Positions 26,090 to 34,888 of a DNA stretch of 64,000 nucleotides are shown piece after piece (positions within the stretch are counted from its first letter, which is position 1; every line of letters starts with the position of its first letter). Origin of the DNA: Alphaproteobacteria bacterium (lineage in GTDB: Bacteria; Pseudomonadota; Alphaproteobacteria; Rickettsiales; UBA1997); contig BJGH01000005.1 in assembly GCA_014190355.1 (NCBI GenBank), forward strand, positions 1 through 64,000, given 5' to 3'. Position numbers and translations under genes: made by a program. The notes beneath the pieces are model-generated. The model was given only the letters and a program-made list of their open reading frames with translations. It had not been told where the DNA came from and did no database searches.

Positions 26090-26950
26090 TTATTTTGAGG
26101 TGTTCATGTAACGAAAAAATTCATTGTCAGGTGAAATGACCATTTTAGTTTTATCATTTTTTAAAGCTTCACGATAGGCTGACATTGAGCGATAAAATTC
26201 AGCAAATTCTGGATCTTTACCATATGAGTCAGCATAAATTTTAATTGAAGTGGCATCACCTTCACCACGAGTTAAATCAGAAGTTTTTTTAGCTTCTGCA
26301 ATGATGATCGTGCGTTGTTTATCGGCTTCAGCACGAATCCGATCGGCTTCTTCTGCTCCTTTAGCTCTTATTTCTCGAGCTTCTTTTTCTCGTTCAGTTT
26401 GCATTCTAGCAAAAATTGCATCTGAGTTTTCTTGAGGTAAATCAGCTCTCATAATTCTAACATCAACAATGCTAATACCAAAAATTTCTGACGATTTACT
26501 AACTGCTTCTTTAATATTAGTCATGATATCGGTACGATTTTCAGTAAGAAGTTCGTTAAGAGTAGCTTCTCCAATTACTTGTCTTAGACTTGAATCAATG
26601 ATACCAGAGAGTTTGTTAGAAAGGCCTTGCTGAGTTGCAACTGTTGAGTAAAATTTTAATGGATCTATGATCTGATATTTGGCAAAGGCATTAATTATTA
26701 AGCGTTTTTGATCTGAAGCAATAACTTCTTGTTCAGAAATTCCAAGATCGATAATTCTTTTGTCAAAAATAACAATATTTTGTAAAAAAGGCATTTTAAA
26801 TTTAATCCCAGGGGTTTTGATAACGCGAATTGGCTCTCCAAACTGTAAAATCAAAGCTTGCTGTCTTTGATCAAGAGTAAACATTGAGCTAGCAAGAAGA
26901 ATTATGGCGATAGTAGCAAAAATTAAAATTTGTTTAATTCTATTACTCAT
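26090..26950 (-). CDS. hflC: HflC, SPFH-domain partner of FtsH
   Basis: HflC forms a membrane complex with HflK that modulates FtsH proteolysis. It has an N-terminal transmembrane anchor (residues about 6-24), then an SPFH/prohibitin domain with LDQRQQALILQFGEP, GIKFKMPFLQNIVIFDKRI, and ADKQRTIIIAEAKKTSDLTRGEGDATSIKIYADSYGKDPEFAEFYRS. It has 286 residues, normal for the family. It is 18 bp downstream of hflK and 16 bp upstream of degP. Confidence 0.94.
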   Translation of the reverse strand: MSNRIKQILIFATIAIILLASSMFTLDQRQQALILQFGEPIRVIKTPGIKFKMPFLQNIVIFDKRIIDLGISEQEVIASDQKRLIINAFAKYQIIDPLKFYSTVATQQGLSNKLSGIIDSSLRQVIGEATLNELLTENRTDIMTNIKEAVSKSSEIFGISIVDVRIMRADLPQENSDAIFARMQTEREKEAREIRAKGAEEADRIRAEADKQRTIIIAEAKKTSDLTRGEGDATSIKIYADSYGKDPEFAEFYRSMSAYREALKNDKTKMVISPDNEFFRYMNTSK

Positions 26951-26968
26951 ATTTAAAAAAATTATAAT

Positions 26969-28573
26969 TTATGGTTTATTAGTTGTTGTAATTGGCTTTG
27001 ATGTATTCTCAACAACCCTAGTTGAATCGTTAATGTTGTTAATAGCGTTGTTTATAGGATTGTTAACTGAAAAATATGGCAAGATTGCCGATTTAGCAAC
27101 TGAGCGATCAACATAAATTTTGTCCATGTTACGATAAATTTGTTCCATTGTTTCCAAATAAAGTCTTTTTTTAGTAACTTGTTTGGCTTTAGAATATTGA
27201 TTAAATATTGAACTAAATCTTCCAGCTTCCCCTTCGGAATTGGCAACAATTTCTTTAGAATAGGCTTGAGATTGTTCTAGCATTTGAGCTGCAAGACCTC
27301 TAGCTCTGGGGATAATATCGTTTGCATAAGCTTGGGCTTGGTTAATTTCTCGTTCCTTATCAGCCTTTGCTGTTTGAACATCGCGAAAGGCATCGATAAC
27401 TTGCGCAGGAGGATCAACTCTTCTAAGTTGAACTAGAATAACTCTAACTCCTGCACCATAAGCATCAAGAATTTCTTGAAGAAGAATTTTGGCATCTTGC
27501 TCGATTTTTTGTTTGCCATCTGATAATGCATCAGCAATTGGAGAACGAGCAATTATTTCGCGCATTGCACTTTCCGCTGATTTACGAATTGCTTGATTGG
27601 GTTCGACAATGTTGAAAACATAATCACGAATATCGGCAATTTGCCATTGGACTTGAAACTCAATATCAACAATATTTTCATCACCTGTGAGCATCAAGCT
27701 TTCAGCATCAAAATTGCGTTTTGATGATTTACGCGAGTCAGAGGCAAAACCAAATTCTTCGGTGTTAACGCTTGTAACACTTTTTTTGATTACCTGACCA
27801 AAAGGGAATGGAATGTAGTAATTTAAACCTGGAGTAGATATTTTGTGATATTTTCCAAAATATAAGACGACGGCATTTTCATCGGTATTAACTTTGTAAA
27901 AGCCAAGACTAAGGTAAAGCAAAAGCAATGATAAAGCAATCAAACCAATCATTGACTTATCTGAATTTGGTAATTTTTTTTTGTTGTTTTTAAATGAATT
28001 GAAAAGATTTAAAATCTTATCGACTATTTTATCGAGAAAATCACCTTCTAACTGGTTGTTATTATTTTTTGAATTGTAGGTATTTTTATTGTGATCAGAA
28101 GTATTGCTGCTGTGGGTTTTATGAGTATTTTTTTCGTGAGTTTTATTGTTATTATTTTCAAAAGGATTTTTTTTATCAGCTGAATTTTTATTTTTATCAT
28201 TCTTATCATCTTTATCGTCATGATCAGGACCGGAGCCTGAGCCAGAAGAGTTGTTCGAGGAATTTTTCGCAGAATTGTTCGCAGAATTTGCTCCTGATGA
28301 GTTTGATGAACCTGATGAACTCCACGGACCCCATGGTCCAGTTCCCTTATCAGAATTTTGATAAGATATTTGCAGATCTTGAGTATTTGATTCTGTAGTA
28401 GATAAGGAATCTTTTTGAGGAATTATAATTTGCTCAAATTGCGATAGATCATCGCTAAAATGCTCAGTAGCGAGCTTTGGTGAACTTTCATTAAATAAAT
28501 CAGGATAAATAATATCACGAATTAATGAAGGTTTTTTTAGGCTTGCACTATGGTGCTTTATATTTTTAAACAT
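26969..28573 (-). CDS. hflK: HflK, SPFH-domain partner of FtsH, with a long low-complexity N-terminus
   Basis: This 534-residue protein carries about 205 residues before the membrane helix (about 207-227). Within them a conserved HflK cue, GPWGPWSSSG, precedes a Ser/Asn/Gly and then Asp/Lys/His/Asn tract. After the helix come VNTDENAVVLYFGKYHKISTPGLNYYIPFPFGQV and an SPFH domain ending with YLETMEQIYRNMDKIYVD. Typical HflK is about 350-420 residues with a shorter cytoplasmic Gly/Pro-rich start, so this lineage has expanded it. It is the first gene of hflK-hflC-degP-ispE. Confidence 0.93.
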   Translation of the reverse strand: MFKNIKHHSASLKKPSLIRDIIYPDLFNESSPKLATEHFSDDLSQFEQIIIPQKDSLSTTESNTQDLQISYQNSDKGTGPWGPWSSSGSSNSSGANSANNSAKNSSNNSSGSGSGPDHDDKDDKNDKNKNSADKKNPFENNNNKTHEKNTHKTHSSNTSDHNKNTYNSKNNNNQLEGDFLDKIVDKILNLFNSFKNNKKKLPNSDKSMIGLIALSLLLLYLSLGFYKVNTDENAVVLYFGKYHKISTPGLNYYIPFPFGQVIKKSVTSVNTEEFGFASDSRKSSKRNFDAESLMLTGDENIVDIEFQVQWQIADIRDYVFNIVEPNQAIRKSAESAMREIIARSPIADALSDGKQKIEQDAKILLQEILDAYGAGVRVILVQLRRVDPPAQVIDAFRDVQTAKADKEREINQAQAYANDIIPRARGLAAQMLEQSQAYSKEIVANSEGEAGRFSSIFNQYSKAKQVTKKRLYLETMEQIYRNMDKIYVDRSVAKSAILPYFSVNNPINNAINNINDSTRVVENTSKPITTTNKP

Positions 28574-28767
28574 TTGGTTTAAAATTTTAATTTAAAGTTA
28601 TTGCTTGCAATTTATTATATTTTAAAACTTGAGTTAAATTTGTCAAATTTATTTAATTTAAATTAAAATTTACCTTAAGCCATCAATGATTACTTTAAAT
28701 TTATTCTTTATTAAGAAATTAAGGTAATTATTTTTTAACATAAAATTATAAAAACATTTAAAAAAAT

Positions 28768-29766
28768 ATGAATAAGTTTGATGATAATAAAACTCTTAAT
28801 GATTTTATAAAACCAGAAAAATCAAGGATTGCCGAGGTGAATGCAGTTAAAAAAATTATTTTAGTTGCATCTGCGAAAGGAGGGGTAGGTAAATCAACTA
28901 TCGCTTGCAATTTGGCAATCGCATTAAGTAAAAATAATTTAAATGTGGCATTGGTTGATGCAGATATTTATGGTCCATCTATTGCTAGTTTAATGAATCT
29001 TCAGACTAAGCCTGAGTTAAAAGATAATTTGTTATTGCCAATAAATTCATATGGGGTTAAATGTATTTCAATTGCCAATCTTATTGCTAAAGAGTCAGCA
29101 GGGGTATGGCGTGGACCAATGGTTAGCAAAATTCTTCATCAATTAATTCGTAGCATAAATTGGCAAGCGGATGGTAAGGTTGTTGATATTATGGTGATTG
29201 ATATGCCTCCAGGAACAGGAGATGTATATCTAAGTATTGCTGAAAAATTTCCGATAGCAGGAGCGATAATGGTTTCAACTCCTCATAACCTTGCGGTTCT
29301 TGATACAGAAAAATCAATTGATTGTTTTGAAAAATTGCAAATTCCAATTTTTGGTATTATCCAAAACATGGCTTATTTGATTGATGATTCGCATAATTCA
29401 TCGATAATTTCTTTAAAACAAAAAATTAACAATTTTTTTAAAAATAAATTTAATTTTATTGGAAAAATTGATCAGCAAAATATTGAACAAAAGAATAATC
29501 TTGAAGAACAATCCTGTGATTCATCTTCGTCTTTGTTTTCAACAAAGAAATATTTATTTGGTAAAGATAAGGTTAAAGATTTAGCAAAAAAATATCGTTT
29601 AAATTTTTTTGGTGATATTGCTATTGTTAAAGAAATTGCTGACAATAATAATACCAAACCTTTTCTTATTCAATATCCCAATAGTTCAACAGCTCAGTTT
29701 TTTATAGAATTGGCAAAAAAAATTGTTAAGATTAGTGGCGGTGATTATGGTGATGTTGATAAATAG
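28768..29766 (+). CDS. Mrp/ApbC-type P-loop ATPase, iron-sulfur carrier family
   Basis: Mrp/NBP35 ATPases are implicated in iron-sulfur cluster delivery. The deviant Walker A motif is SAKGGVGKSTIACNLA, followed by DADIYGPSI, WRGPMVSKIL, and VIDMPPGTGDVYLSI. At 332 residues it lacks the N-terminal MIP18-like domain. After NMAYLI, where many homologues have a CPxC cluster motif, there is an insertion of about 50 residues (Lys/Asn/Ser-rich) with one cysteine. Alphaproteobacterial homologues often lack the CxxC, so this may be lineage-typical, but the insertion is not. It overlaps znuC by 35 bp tail to tail. Confidence 0.9.
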   Translation: MNKFDDNKTLNDFIKPEKSRIAEVNAVKKIILVASAKGGVGKSTIACNLAIALSKNNLNVALVDADIYGPSIASLMNLQTKPELKDNLLLPINSYGVKCISIANLIAKESAGVWRGPMVSKILHQLIRSINWQADGKVVDIMVIDMPPGTGDVYLSIAEKFPIAGAIMVSTPHNLAVLDTEKSIDCFEKLQIPIFGIIQNMAYLIDDSHNSSIISLKQKINNFFKNKFNFIGKIDQQNIEQKNNLEEQSCDSSSSLFSTKKYLFGKDKVKDLAKKYRLNFFGDIAIVKEIADNNNTKPFLIQYPNSSTAQFFIELAKKIVKISGGDYGDVDK

Positions 29767-30469
29767 TGATTTCATCTTCAAGTTTATAATTATGGGTATT
29801 TGATGGTTTAATGCCAAATAATTTATGATAATTAGGATTTTCATTGATTGATTTAACATTGCCTTCACAGCAGATATGATGGTTAATACAAATCACATGA
29901 TCAGTTTTTTGCATAACTAAATTTAAATCATGAGAAATAAGCAGAATCGAACAATTTTTTGTTTTACGAATTTCATCAAGGATATGATAAAACTCAGCTA
30001 TGGCCGTGATGTCCATGTATTGAGTAGGTTCGTCTAAAACAATAATATCTGGATTATTTATTATTGAGCGTAAAAAAAGAATTTTTTGTAATTGTCCTCC
30101 GGATAGGCTACAAAGAGGTTTTTCAAGATAGTTACTGATATTAAGTCGTGAAATTAATTGTTGAAAATTATTTTCGTCAATGAATTTTTTTTGGTTTAAA
30201 GTTAGAAAATCTTTAGCAGTAATGGGAATGGATTGATCCAAATTTATTTTTTGAGGCATATAACCAAAGCGAATTTGATTAGCAACTGCAAGCGAACCTT
30301 CGCTTGGTTTTATTAAGCCAAGAACAATTTTAGCGATTGTGGTTTTACCTCCACCATTTGGACCAATGAGGGTGGTTATTTGCCCTTTTTTTAGTTGCAA
30401 AGAAATATCGCTGATGATTTTATTATTTTTTATTTTTAAACTGACATTTTTTAATTCAACGAGATTCAT
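29732..30469 (-). CDS. znuC: Zinc ABC transporter ATP-binding protein ZnuC
   Basis: This is the ATPase of a high-affinity zinc importer. Walker A is GPNGGGKTTI, the ABC signature is LSGGQLQKILFLRS, Walker B is IIVLDEPTQYMD, and the switch His is in LISHDLNLV. The end is His-rich (YQHHHNHRH), a common property of zinc-linked proteins. From the ATG at 30469 it has 245 residues; a TTG at 30478 would overlap the opposite gene. It is head to head with znuA, with the two ATGs three bases apart. No znuB permease is in the window. Confidence 0.92.
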   Translation of the reverse strand: MNLVELKNVSLKIKNNKIISDISLQLKKGQITTLIGPNGGGKTTIAKIVLGLIKPSEGSLAVANQIRFGYMPQKINLDQSIPITAKDFLTLNQKKFIDENNFQQLISRLNISNYLEKPLCSLSGGQLQKILFLRSIINNPDIIVLDEPTQYMDITAIAEFYHILDEIRKTKNCSILLISHDLNLVMQKTDHVICINHHICCEGNVKSINENPNYHKLFGIKPSNTHNYKLEDEITIYQHHHNHRH

Positions 30470-30472
30470 GAT

Positions 30473-31378
30473 ATGCAATTTTTTATTTTAATTTTTAGTG
30501 CTTTGTTATTGTTATCAATGCCAATTGATGCTCAAGAGATAACTGCTAACAAAAAATCGGTAATTAATATAGCAGTATCAATTAATCCGCTATATCAAGT
30601 GGTTCAAGCGATTACTAAAGACAAAGCTAATAATTTTTTGATTTATAATAAAAATTATTCCGAACATAATTATCAATTAAAAAGTGATGATGTCAAGGCT
30701 GTTGAAAATGCTGATTTAATTTTAATGATAGATAAAAATTATGAAACTAATTTACAAAAATATCTTGAACAATTGACTAATTCAAAAAAAATTATTAGCT
30801 TATCGCAAATCAATAAAATCAAGATCTTAAAGCTTCGTAAAAATACTTCGAAAAATGATTTGCATTTATGGCTTAATCCTCAAAATATCGAAATATTTGC
30901 TGAAGAATTAGTAGAAAATTTGTGTCAATTATCGATTGCCAATTGTCAGTTTTTTAGAAAAAATTTAAGCAATTTTAAAAAAGAAAATAATATCGCTGTT
31001 CAAGAAATTTCAAAGCAGTTAGCTAGTTTGAAGGATAAAAAATTTATTTTCTATCGTGATTGTTTTCAATATTTTGAAGAATATTTTTCTTTAAAACCTG
31101 CTTTAATAGTTGATGATGAACATAGTAAGGAGTTAAAAATATCTCGTTATAAAGAATTTAATGAAGTGGTAAATTCTCAAAAAATTTCTTGTTTGCTCGG
31201 TGATGCTAATGATGAAAGTAATTCAGATCAAAAATTAGCGAAAAACCATCATTTAAAATTTGGTAAACTTGATATTATTGGCTTTGCCAATTCAGATAAA
31301 AAACTGCAAGTGAGTGAGCTAAATGGCTATTCTAAAATGCTTTTAAATATAGCTAATGAAATTGTCAATTGCAATTAA
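30473..31378 (+). CDS. znuA: Zinc-binding periplasmic protein ZnuA/TroA family
   Basis: This 301-residue solute-binding protein captures zinc for the ZnuBC transporter. It has a signal peptide (FILIFSALLLLSMPIDA), then NIAVSINPLYQVVQAI. Candidate metal ligands are the His in SEHNYQLKSDD, the His in NDLHLWLNPQN, and the acidic/His residues in VDDEHSKELK. The usual His/Asp-rich loop is absent. The pairing with znuC on the opposite strand matches alphaproteobacterial znuA / znuCB divergent loci, but the customary intergenic Zur region is missing here. Confidence 0.85.
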   Translation: MQFFILIFSALLLLSMPIDAQEITANKKSVINIAVSINPLYQVVQAITKDKANNFLIYNKNYSEHNYQLKSDDVKAVENADLILMIDKNYETNLQKYLEQLTNSKKIISLSQINKIKILKLRKNTSKNDLHLWLNPQNIEIFAEELVENLCQLSIANCQFFRKNLSNFKKENNIAVQEISKQLASLKDKKFIFYRDCFQYFEEYFSLKPALIVDDEHSKELKISRYKEFNEVVNSQKISCLLGDANDESNSDQKLAKNHHLKFGKLDIIGFANSDKKLQVSELNGYSKMLLNIANEIVNCN

Positions 31379-31444
31379 AAATAAAATTCAGTCATTAAGT
31401 TACTTACAACTTAAAAAATTAAATTAAATCGACTTAAAAAAATA

Positions 31445-33505
31445 TTATTTTAATTTTTTTAAAATTTTTTCAACAACATCATCACTAGTTATTTTAAAAT
31501 GTTGATACAGGTCTTCAGCTTTGGCTGATGCACCAAAGCTGTTCATACCAATAAATATTCCTCTTAAACCGATAAACTGTTCCCAACCTTGTTTAACGCC
31601 TGCTTCAATAGCAATTTTTAAAATATTATCATCACCAAGAACCTCATTTTGATATTGCGGTGATTGGCTGTTAAAAATTTCACAACAAGGCATTGACACA
31701 ACCCTAGCATTGATGTTATGTTGAGTTAATTTATTTTGAGCATCAATTGCAATTTGAAGTTCTGAACCAGTGGCAATAATAGTGCAATGCAAAGCACAAT
31801 TGGTTTGTTCTTTTTTGATAACATATCCACCAAGTTCAGGTTGAAAATTATCTTTTGCAATAAAATTTAAATTTTGTCGACTAAATATTAAAGCCGAAGG
31901 CGATTTATTTTGTTTAAGAGCTAAGACATAGCATGCTAAAGTTTCTTGAGCATCGCATGGGCGAAAAACAAAAAGATTAGGAATGGCTCGAAGCATAGCG
32001 AGATGTTCGATTGGTTGATGAGTTGGACCATCTTCACCAAGACCAATTGAGTCATGAGTAAAGATATAAAAAACTTGTAATTGCATTAATGCCGATAAAC
32101 GAATGGCAGGTTTTAAATAATCGCTAAAAACTAAGAAAGTTCCTGCGTAAGGAATTAAATTGCTGTGCAAAGCAATACCATTCATAATTGCAGACATTGC
32201 ATGCTCACGAACTCCATAGTGAATATATCTTCCTGAAAAATCACTGGCATTGATTGGATTAGTGGATTTGGTTTTGGTAAGAACTGATTCTGTGAGATCA
32301 GCAGATCCAGCAATAAGGCTTTGAATATTTGCTGTTAAAAATTCTAAACAAATTTGCGATGATTTTCGGCTTGCTTGAGTTGGTTTTTCTAAAGCAATTT
32401 TTTGCGAAAATTCGTTAATTTTATTTTGTAAAATTTGCCAATTATCATCTTGTAAAAAAGTTTTATTAGTAATTGTTAGAAATTCTTGTAATTTAACATT
32501 TTCTAATTTTCTTAATTTTTCTTGCCAATTGTTATAGTCTTTGAGATTTCTAAGTGAACAATTTCGCCAAGTATCTAGCACATCTTGAGGAATTTCAAAT
32601 TCTGCAAATGGCCAGTTAAGTTGTTGACGAGTTTTAGTAACTTCATCATTTCCCAAAGGTGAGCCATGACATTTTTCACTTCCTGCTTTACTTGGTGAGC
32701 CAAAGCCAATAACGGTTTTGCAATCAATTAATACCGGTTTATCAGAAGTTTGTGCTTGGCTTAAAGCTTGACGAATTTGCACGAAATCATGTCCATCAAT
32801 TTTAATAACCTCAAAACCACAAGCTTCAAAACGCAATTTGATATTTTCTGAAGTTGTTATTGAGGTATCACCATCAATTGAAATGGAATTATTATCCCAA
32901 ATTACGATTAAGTTTTTGAGCTGGAGATGTCCTGCTAATGAGATTGCCTCTTGCGATATTCCTTCCATTAAACAGCCATCTCCAGCTATGACATAAGTTT
33001 TGTGATTAAATAAATCACTGGAAAATCTTGCTTCTAGAAGTTTTTGAGAAATCGCCATTCCTACAGCATTGGCAAGACCTTGCCCTAATGGACCAGTGGT
33101 AGTTTCAATTCCTAATAATTCACGATATTCAGGATGTCCTGCACATTTACTATGAAGTTGACGAAAATTTTTAATATCTTCAATTGAAATATCTGGATAA
33201 CCTGTTAAATACAGAAGTGCATAAAGAAGCATTGAACCATGACCCGCCGATAAAACAAAACGATCGCGATTAGACCATTTAGGATCTTGAGGATTAAATT
33301 TAAGAAATTCTGTAAATAAAATTGTTGCAACATCAGCCATACCCATTGGCATTCCAGGGTGACCAGAATTTGCTTTCTGAACTGCATCGACTGCTAAAAA
33401 TCTTATAGCATTAGCAAGATTATTGTGATGTGCATCGCTATTTGAAAATGTATTAGCGGTTAAATTTGTATAATTAGTTTGATTATTTTTCACTTGATTT
33501 ATCAT
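31445..33505 (-). CDS. tkt: Transketolase
   Basis: Transketolase moves two-carbon units in the pentose phosphate pathway, with thiamine diphosphate. Motifs: AVQKANSGHPGMPMGMAD, FVLSAGHGSMLLYALLYLTGY, the ThDP/metal site GDGCLMEGISQEA...IWDNNSISIDGDTS, and YIHYGVREHAMSAIMNGIALH with HDSIGLGEDGPTHQPIEHLA. Length 686 is normal. It is monocistronic on the minus strand, divergent from pssA. With pgk it shows at least partial glycolysis and a non-oxidative pentose pathway, which is more than Rickettsia retains. Confidence 0.96.
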   Translation of the reverse strand: MINQVKNNQTNYTNLTANTFSNSDAHHNNLANAIRFLAVDAVQKANSGHPGMPMGMADVATILFTEFLKFNPQDPKWSNRDRFVLSAGHGSMLLYALLYLTGYPDISIEDIKNFRQLHSKCAGHPEYRELLGIETTTGPLGQGLANAVGMAISQKLLEARFSSDLFNHKTYVIAGDGCLMEGISQEAISLAGHLQLKNLIVIWDNNSISIDGDTSITTSENIKLRFEACGFEVIKIDGHDFVQIRQALSQAQTSDKPVLIDCKTVIGFGSPSKAGSEKCHGSPLGNDEVTKTRQQLNWPFAEFEIPQDVLDTWRNCSLRNLKDYNNWQEKLRKLENVKLQEFLTITNKTFLQDDNWQILQNKINEFSQKIALEKPTQASRKSSQICLEFLTANIQSLIAGSADLTESVLTKTKSTNPINASDFSGRYIHYGVREHAMSAIMNGIALHSNLIPYAGTFLVFSDYLKPAIRLSALMQLQVFYIFTHDSIGLGEDGPTHQPIEHLAMLRAIPNLFVFRPCDAQETLACYVLALKQNKSPSALIFSRQNLNFIAKDNFQPELGGYVIKKEQTNCALHCTIIATGSELQIAIDAQNKLTQHNINARVVSMPCCEIFNSQSPQYQNEVLGDDNILKIAIEAGVKQGWEQFIGLRGIFIGMNSFGASAKAEDLYQHFKITSDDVVEKILKKLK

Positions 33506-33634
33506 TTTAAAATTAAAAAAAAAGTTAGTGTTGCAATTTTATTATTAGTGATAAAACTAAAATGCTTTTAAATTTTTTGCAAAGATTTATTAAAGTTTTT
33601 TTAAATATTTTTATTAAATTTAAGTTTAAATATT

Positions 33635-34402
33635 ATGAGTCAGCTAGAAAAAAAACACTCAAGAACCTTATTTTCTTTAATTCCAAACTTAGTTACTATC
33701 TCTAGTCTTTGTTTAACTCTTACTGCCATTAGAATGGCATTTGCTCAAGATTTTGTATTTGCAACTTCTTTGTTATTAATTGCAGGGTTTATGGATGGTG
33801 TAGATGGCAGACTAGCAAGATTTTTAGATGCTTCCAGTGAGTTTGGAGCTCAACTGGATTCATTAATTGACTTTGTAAATTTTGGAATAGTTCCAGGTTT
33901 TATCGTTTATTTTTGGATTAATAGTTATCAAGATGTTAAAGGTTTTGATTGGGCAATGGTATTGTTTTTTGCAGTATGTATGGTTATTCGTTTAGCAAGG
34001 TTTAATGTTGATTTATCAAAAAAATTATCAAATCCATTGTTAGAAAAATATTTTTTTAAAGGCATTCCTGCTCCAGTGGGTGCAGCCTTATCAATGTTAC
34101 CAATGGTTTTATATTATGAATTTGGAGATGGATTTTATACTAATCCAATTTTAGTAATAACTTACATTTCAGTATTAGCAGTTTTTTTGGCAAGTAGAAT
34201 TCCTACAATTTCAATAAAAAAAATTCCTATTCGAAATGAATATGCTTATTTGACATTGATAATTTTAGGGTCAATAATTATTGGCCTGGTTATTATGCCT
34301 TGGCTAACTTTAGCTGTTATTGGAATTGTCTATGTTTTATCAATTCCAATTACAATTTTTTTCTATATTCGTATTGAAATTACTGATCGTTTAAAAAAAT
34401 AA
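33635..34402 (+). CDS. pssA: CDP-diacylglycerol-serine O-phosphatidyltransferase
   Basis: PssA makes phosphatidylserine, the precursor of phosphatidylethanolamine. The CDP-alcohol phosphotransferase motif is intact: D-G-x2-A-R-x8-G-x3-D-x3-D, seen as DGRLARFLDASSEFGAQLDSLID near residues 50-75. There are about seven hydrophobic segments; length 255 matches the class I/II PssA of alphaproteobacteria. It opens a plus-strand run with aroQ (11 nt gap), an ABC ATPase and folD. It acts in the inner membrane. Confidence 0.93.
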   Translation: MSQLEKKHSRTLFSLIPNLVTISSLCLTLTAIRMAFAQDFVFATSLLLIAGFMDGVDGRLARFLDASSEFGAQLDSLIDFVNFGIVPGFIVYFWINSYQDVKGFDWAMVLFFAVCMVIRLARFNVDLSKKLSNPLLEKYFFKGIPAPVGAALSMLPMVLYYEFGDGFYTNPILVITYISVLAVFLASRIPTISIKKIPIRNEYAYLTLIILGSIIIGLVIMPWLTLAVIGIVYVLSIPITIFFYIRIEITDRLKK

Positions 34403-34413
34403 AAATCTAGCTC

Positions 34414-34863
34414 ATGAAAAAAGTTTTAATTATTAATGGACCAAATCTTAATCTTTTACATAAACGTAATCACATAGTTTATGGTAATACCAGTCTTGAT
34501 AAAATTAAACAACAATGCCAAGTTTTAGCAGAGGAAATTGGAGTTCAATTAAGTTTTGAACAATCAAATAGTGAATCAGTAATTATTGATTTAATTCAAA
34601 ATTCACTTGGAGTTGTTGATGGAATAATAATTAACGCCGCAGGTTACACACATACCTCTGTTGGAATTCGCGATGCTCTTGAAATATTTAATGGAGCAAA
34701 AATTGAATTACATATTTCTAATATTTTTAAACGCGAAGAATTTCGTCATCATTCCTTTTTAAGTGAAGTAGTTGATGCAGTTATATCTGGCTTGGGAAGC
34801 TCGGGTTATCAAGTTGCTCTTCTGGCTATGCCCAAGTTAATTGAAAATAAAAATCATTCATAA
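34414..34863 (+). CDS. aroQ: Type II 3-dehydroquinate dehydratase AroQ
   Basis: AroQ dehydrates 3-dehydroquinate in the shikimate pathway. The dodecameric type II family is shown by INGPNLNLLHKRN, QSNSESVIIDLIQ, INAAGYTHTSVGIRDAL, and the catalytic His segment ELHISNIFKREEFRHHSFLS. At 149 residues it is normal. The usual GxREP stretch after NLNLL reads HKRNHIV, a mild variation. It is the only shikimate gene in the window and lies 11 bp after pssA. Confidence 0.93.
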   Translation: MKKVLIINGPNLNLLHKRNHIVYGNTSLDKIKQQCQVLAEEIGVQLSFEQSNSESVIIDLIQNSLGVVDGIIINAAGYTHTSVGIRDALEIFNGAKIELHISNIFKREEFRHHSFLSEVVDAVISGLGSSGYQVALLAMPKLIENKNHS

Positions 34864-34888
34864 ATTTATTTAAGAAATATAAAATTAT

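Noticed and set aside
28069..28398. Tyr/Cys/Phe-rich frame opposite hflK
   Set aside because: It is the complement of the Asn/Asp/Ser-rich N-terminal tract of HflK and has no independent support.
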